From Deltaproteobacteria bacterium (GTDB lineage: Bacteria; Desulfobacterota; Desulfobacteria; C00003060; C00003106): a stretch of 9,844 nucleotides of DNA. The notes under the pieces are model-generated. The model had not been told where the DNA came from, searched no databases, and was given only the letters and a program-made list of their open reading frames with translations. The translations under genes were made by a program, and so were the position numbers. Below, in pieces: positions 7,652 through 9,844 of this stretch (position 1 is its first letter; every line of letters begins with the position of its first letter). The DNA is taken from the NCBI GenBank assembly GCA_019314005.1, contig JAFDAE010000058.1, forward strand, positions 1 through 9,844. The letters run 5' to 3'.

Positions 7652-8326
7652 TTACTGTACCGCCTCCTCTCCGGCCATTTCTACCACCTCGGTCCCTTTT
7701 GGAACTTCAAAGACAAAAAAGGATGGTTTTAGATTCTGGTTGAACTGAACATTTTCGAACGCAATCATGGTAGTGTCGCCAAAGGGATTAAAGACCTTTG
7801 AACGAACGATATTAAAGGTATCCTTTGATATCCAGAGATAGAGATATGACAGGTTCGATCTCGGAACATTAGGGGTCAACTTTAAAAGATATTGGTCATC
7901 CCGCACCTTCTCACTCGTTGAACCGAGGAAACGGATCTGGAATTGGGAGCGCAGTATCGTAATATCGGACAAGAAGCTTAAGCCCTCGCCACCCCCGAAA
8001 TAATCCGCCGCCCGGCCGACCGCCACCTGGGCTTCATCCGGACGATACATCCACAATGTCTTTCCATCGGTAACGATGGTCTGCCTTTCAGGGGCCTCAT
8101 AATCCCAACGCATCATATCCGGTTTTTTGAAATAGACCTTCCCGTTTGCCTTATCAGTTATATCCATTGCCTTGAGCGTCGACTCTTGAAAAAAGCCGGC
8201 CTGGCAATCAGGCGAAGCATACCGCGCTTCCACACGGTCTACCACCTCTGAAACGGTAAGAGCCCAGGAATTAAAAGCAACACACCCAAGCAACATAATC
8301 ACATAACAAATGGTTCGCTTAACCAT
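7652..8326 (-). CDS. lolA: Outer-membrane lipoprotein carrier LolA (periplasmic chaperone)
   Basis: It ferries lipoproteins across the periplasm from LolCDE to the outer membrane. The 224-residue form begins MVKRTICYVIMLLG, a signal peptide with a probable cleavage after A22 (NSWA). The mature part shows the LolA pattern: VVDRVEARY, a stretch containing GKVYFKKPDMMRWDYEAPE, then IVTDGKTLWMYRPDEAQV, and later LYLWISKDTF and FVFEVPKGTEVVE. The frame is open to an ATG at 8437, but that 37-residue extension comes partly from an intergenic repeat and would bury the signal peptide. GGAG six bases before the ATG at 8326 supports the shorter start. ftsK upstream is a common neighbour of lolA in deltaproteobacteria. 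Its presence shows a Gram-negative envelope. Confidence 0.9.
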   Translation of the reverse strand: MVKRTICYVIMLLGCVAFNSWALTVSEVVDRVEARYASPDCQAGFFQESTLKAMDITDKANGKVYFKKPDMMRWDYEAPERQTIVTDGKTLWMYRPDEAQVAVGRAADYFGGGEGLSFLSDITILRSQFQIRFLGSTSEKVRDDQYLLKLTPNVPRSNLSYLYLWISKDTFNIVRSKVFNPFGDTTMIAFENVQFNQNLKPSFFVFEVPKGTEVVEMAGEEAVQ

Positions 8327-8332
8327 AACTAT

Positions 8333-8336
8333 CTCC
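8333..8336 (-). promoter_or_regulatory. Ribosome binding site deciding the lolA start
   Basis: GGAG lies six bases before the ATG at 8326. It overlaps an alternative ATG at 8338, which itself has no Shine-Dalgarno; nor does the ATG at 8437. Confidence 0.65.
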
Positions 8337-8403
8337 ATAGTTGATCTAAGCCCTAAACCAAGATCAAGGCCACTACGCACTTTTGTTGTTAATGTATTTG
8401 CAA

Positions 8404-8604
8404 AAATCCGAAATCCGAATATCGAAATTCGAAACAAATCTGAAATTCAAATATCAAATGTCCAAAACGTTATTCAATCTCACGCAGTACCGCATTCCTT
8501 GCGAATGAAGAGTAAAATCTTCCAAGTCATCTTGTTTTTGTTTCAGATTTTGAGTTTTGGTCATTTGAATTTGTTTCGGATTTCGTGCTTCGGATTTCGG
8601 ATTT
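8404..8604. repeat. Large imperfect inverted repeat between ftsK and lolA
   Basis: The left arm (8404-8467) and right arm (8555-8604) are related as reverse complements. The outer 16 bases match perfectly: AAATCCGAAATCCGAA (8404-8419) against TTCGGATTTCGGATTT (8589-8604). Further in, CGAAATTCGAAACAAAT pairs with ATTTGTTTCGGATTTCG with one mismatch, and TGTCCAAAA with TTTTGGTCA with one. The left arm has about 14 extra bases, and the spacer is 87 bases. The composition (short GAAATCC/GAAATTC units) is unlike the neighbouring genes. It resembles dispersed intergenic repeats I recall from deltaproteobacterial and planctomycete assemblies. It fills most of the 290 bases between ftsK and lolA; no promoter or gene is evident there. 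Confidence 0.8.
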
Positions 8605-8616
8605 CACGGTCCCTAT

Positions 8617-9844
8617 TCAAAATCCTTTCGCCAATACCTCTCTCGGTTTGCTCCCGTCAGATGGACCCACCACGCCGTCTCTTTCCATCATCTCTATCAT
8701 TCGGGCGGCGCGATTATATCCCACGCGGAGCTTTCTTTGCAACATAGAAATGGATGCCTGACGTGTCTGTGTAACAATCTCCACTGCCTCATCATATCTT
8801 TCGTCGTATTCGTCATCTCCGTTTTTAGCCTTGTCTGCCGGTCTGCTCTCCAAGACACTCTTATCATAATCCGGTTTCCCCTGTTTCTTAAGAAACTCTA
8901 CAATCCTCTTAATCTCGGGTTCTGAAATATGCGCGCCGTGAATCCTCTGAAGCTTTGCCGTGCCGGGGGGAAGAAAGAGCATGTCACCGGCGCCCAAGAG
9001 GCTTTCCGCCCCGTTGGCGTCAAGAATAGTCCTGGAATCGGTCTTTGAAGAGACCTGAAAAGAGATCCTCGCCGGCAGGTTCGCTTTAATGACCCCGGTC
9101 AAAACATCTACCGAAGGCCTCTGGGTAGCGATCAACAAATGAATCCCGGCCGCTCTGGCCATCTGCGAAAGCCGAGTAATGGCCACTTCGACATCGCGAG
9201 AAGCCACCATCATCAGGTCGGCCAGCTCATCAATGACCACGACGATGCAAGGCATTTTCTCATGTTTTATCTCCTCATCCCCTGTCTTCTTCGTACTCTT
9301 CAGCCCTTTTTTGACCTTGTAGTTATAACGGTCGACATTTCGAACCCCCATCTCTGCCATTAATTCGTATCGGTGTTCCATCTCCTGCACCGCCCAGTAA
9401 AGAGCATTTGTCGCTTTTTTGGGATCGGTTACAACCGGTGTTATCAGATGGGGGATACCGTCATAGATCGAAAGCTCTATCCGCTTTGGATCGATCATTA
9501 TCATCTTCACTTCATCGGGTGTAGACTTGTAAAGCATGCTACAAATCATGGAGTTCAAAGCAACACTCTTTCCGGTTCCGGTCGCGCCTGCAATCAGTAA
9601 ATGCGGCATTTTGGCCAGATCGGTCGCGATAGAATGCCCAGCAATGTCCTTTCCAAGGACAACGGTAAGTTTTGATTCACAACTCTGAAAGGAACTGTCC
9701 ATAAGGATCTCTTTTAATTTCACCACAGCTCTGTCTGAATTTGGAATCTCAACTCCAATAGCCGCCTTGCCGGGGATCGGGGCAACAATGCGAATACTGG
9801 TCGCCCTTAATGACAAAGCAAGATCATCGGTCAGATTTACAATC
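8617..9844 (-). CDS. ftsK: DNA translocase FtsK/SpoIIIE, C-terminal motor part, N-terminus outside window
   Basis: A septum-located ATP-driven DNA pump that clears chromosome termini and delivers dif sites for recombination at cell division. The 408 visible residues begin mid-protein with IVNLTDDLALSLRATSIRI, the start of the motor region. Walker A GATGTGKS is at about 86-93 and Walker B IVVVIDELAD at about 200-209. They are followed by LLIATQRPSVDVLTGVIKAN and the C-terminal winged-helix gamma domain (about 350-408, AVEIVTQTRQASISMLQRKLRVGYNRAARMIEMME). That domain reads KOPS polarity sequences in the family. A TTG at 9816 could be mistaken for a start, but the frame and family similarity continue upstream to the window edge. 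The stop is followed within 13 bases by a large inverted repeat. Confidence 0.97.
   Translation of the reverse strand, partial: IVNLTDDLALSLRATSIRIVAPIPGKAAIGVEIPNSDRAVVKLKEILMDSSFQSCESKLTVVLGKDIAGHSIATDLAKMPHLLIAGATGTGKSVALNSMICSMLYKSTPDEVKMIMIDPKRIELSIYDGIPHLITPVVTDPKKATNALYWAVQEMEHRYELMAEMGVRNVDRYNYKVKKGLKSTKKTGDEEIKHEKMPCIVVVIDELADLMMVASRDVEVAITRLSQMARAAGIHLLIATQRPSVDVLTGVIKANLPARISFQVSSKTDSRTILDANGAESLLGAGDMLFLPPGTAKLQRIHGAHISEPEIKRIVEFLKKQGKPDYDKSVLESRPADKAKNGDDEYDERYDEAVEIVTQTRQASISMLQRKLRVGYNRAARMIEMMERDGVVGPSDGSKPREVLAKGF

Noticed and set aside
8270..8326. Lipobox (LLGC) suggesting that LolA is a lipoprotein
   Set aside because: Leu at the -2 position is atypical, hydrophobic sequence continues after the Cys, and an ordinary SxA signal-peptidase I site follows. 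LolA is a soluble periplasmic protein.
8327..8437. Longer lolA start at 8437 (or 8338)
   Set aside because: The extension comes partly from the intergenic repeat and places 37 residues before a normal signal peptide. Neither longer start has a Shine-Dalgarno.

Overview
All genes lie on the minus strand. The window looks like a strictly anaerobic bacterium using the folate-type Wood-Ljungdahl pathway, most likely a Desulfobacterota (former Deltaproteobacteria) sulfate reducer or syntroph. The basis is a CooS-type Ni CO dehydrogenase beside fhs, folD and a heterodisulfide-reductase-like hdrA, the Gram-negative gene lolA next to ftsK, and a probable selenocysteine codon in hdrA. The taxonomic call is an inference from gene content, not from a database search.

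In transcription order (right to left) there are two blocks. Block 1, about 9844 to 6680, is ftsK (C-terminal part only), a 290-base gap holding a large imperfect inverted repeat, lolA and nadA, closed by a long hairpin with a T-rich tail. lolA and nadA are 2 bases apart. Block 2, about 6455 to 1, begins with a good sigma-54 type -24/-12 promoter. It then encodes a stand-alone receiver-domain response regulator, formate-tetrahydrofolate ligase (fhs), methylene-THF dehydrogenase/cyclohydrolase (folD), Ni CO dehydrogenase (cooS) and hdrA, which runs off the left edge. The gaps are 64, 97, 6 and 2 bases, so at least folD-cooS-hdrA should be co-transcribed.

fhs and folD carry the methyl branch from formate to methylene-THF, and CooS handles the CO2/CO carbonyl branch. 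HdrA is a flavin/iron-sulfur electron hub, probably linked to methylene-THF reduction or to electron confurcation/bifurcation. The pathway could run toward acetyl-CoA or, in acetate oxidisers, in reverse.

The main hidden feature is in hdrA. A simple ORF call ends it after 62 codons at TGA (1021-1023). The frame continues with 340 uninterrupted codons of unmistakable HdrA to the window edge. The TGA falls where HdrA normally has a conserved Cys, and a bacterial SECIS-like hairpin with a GGUC loop lies just downstream. I read this as one selenocysteine-containing HdrA, not a pseudogene.

The stretches without genes are 4058-4154 (tandem/inverted repeat), 6385-6752 (promoter, inverted repeats, terminator) and 8327-8616 (large inverted repeat). 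I see no RNA genes, CRISPR array or transposase.
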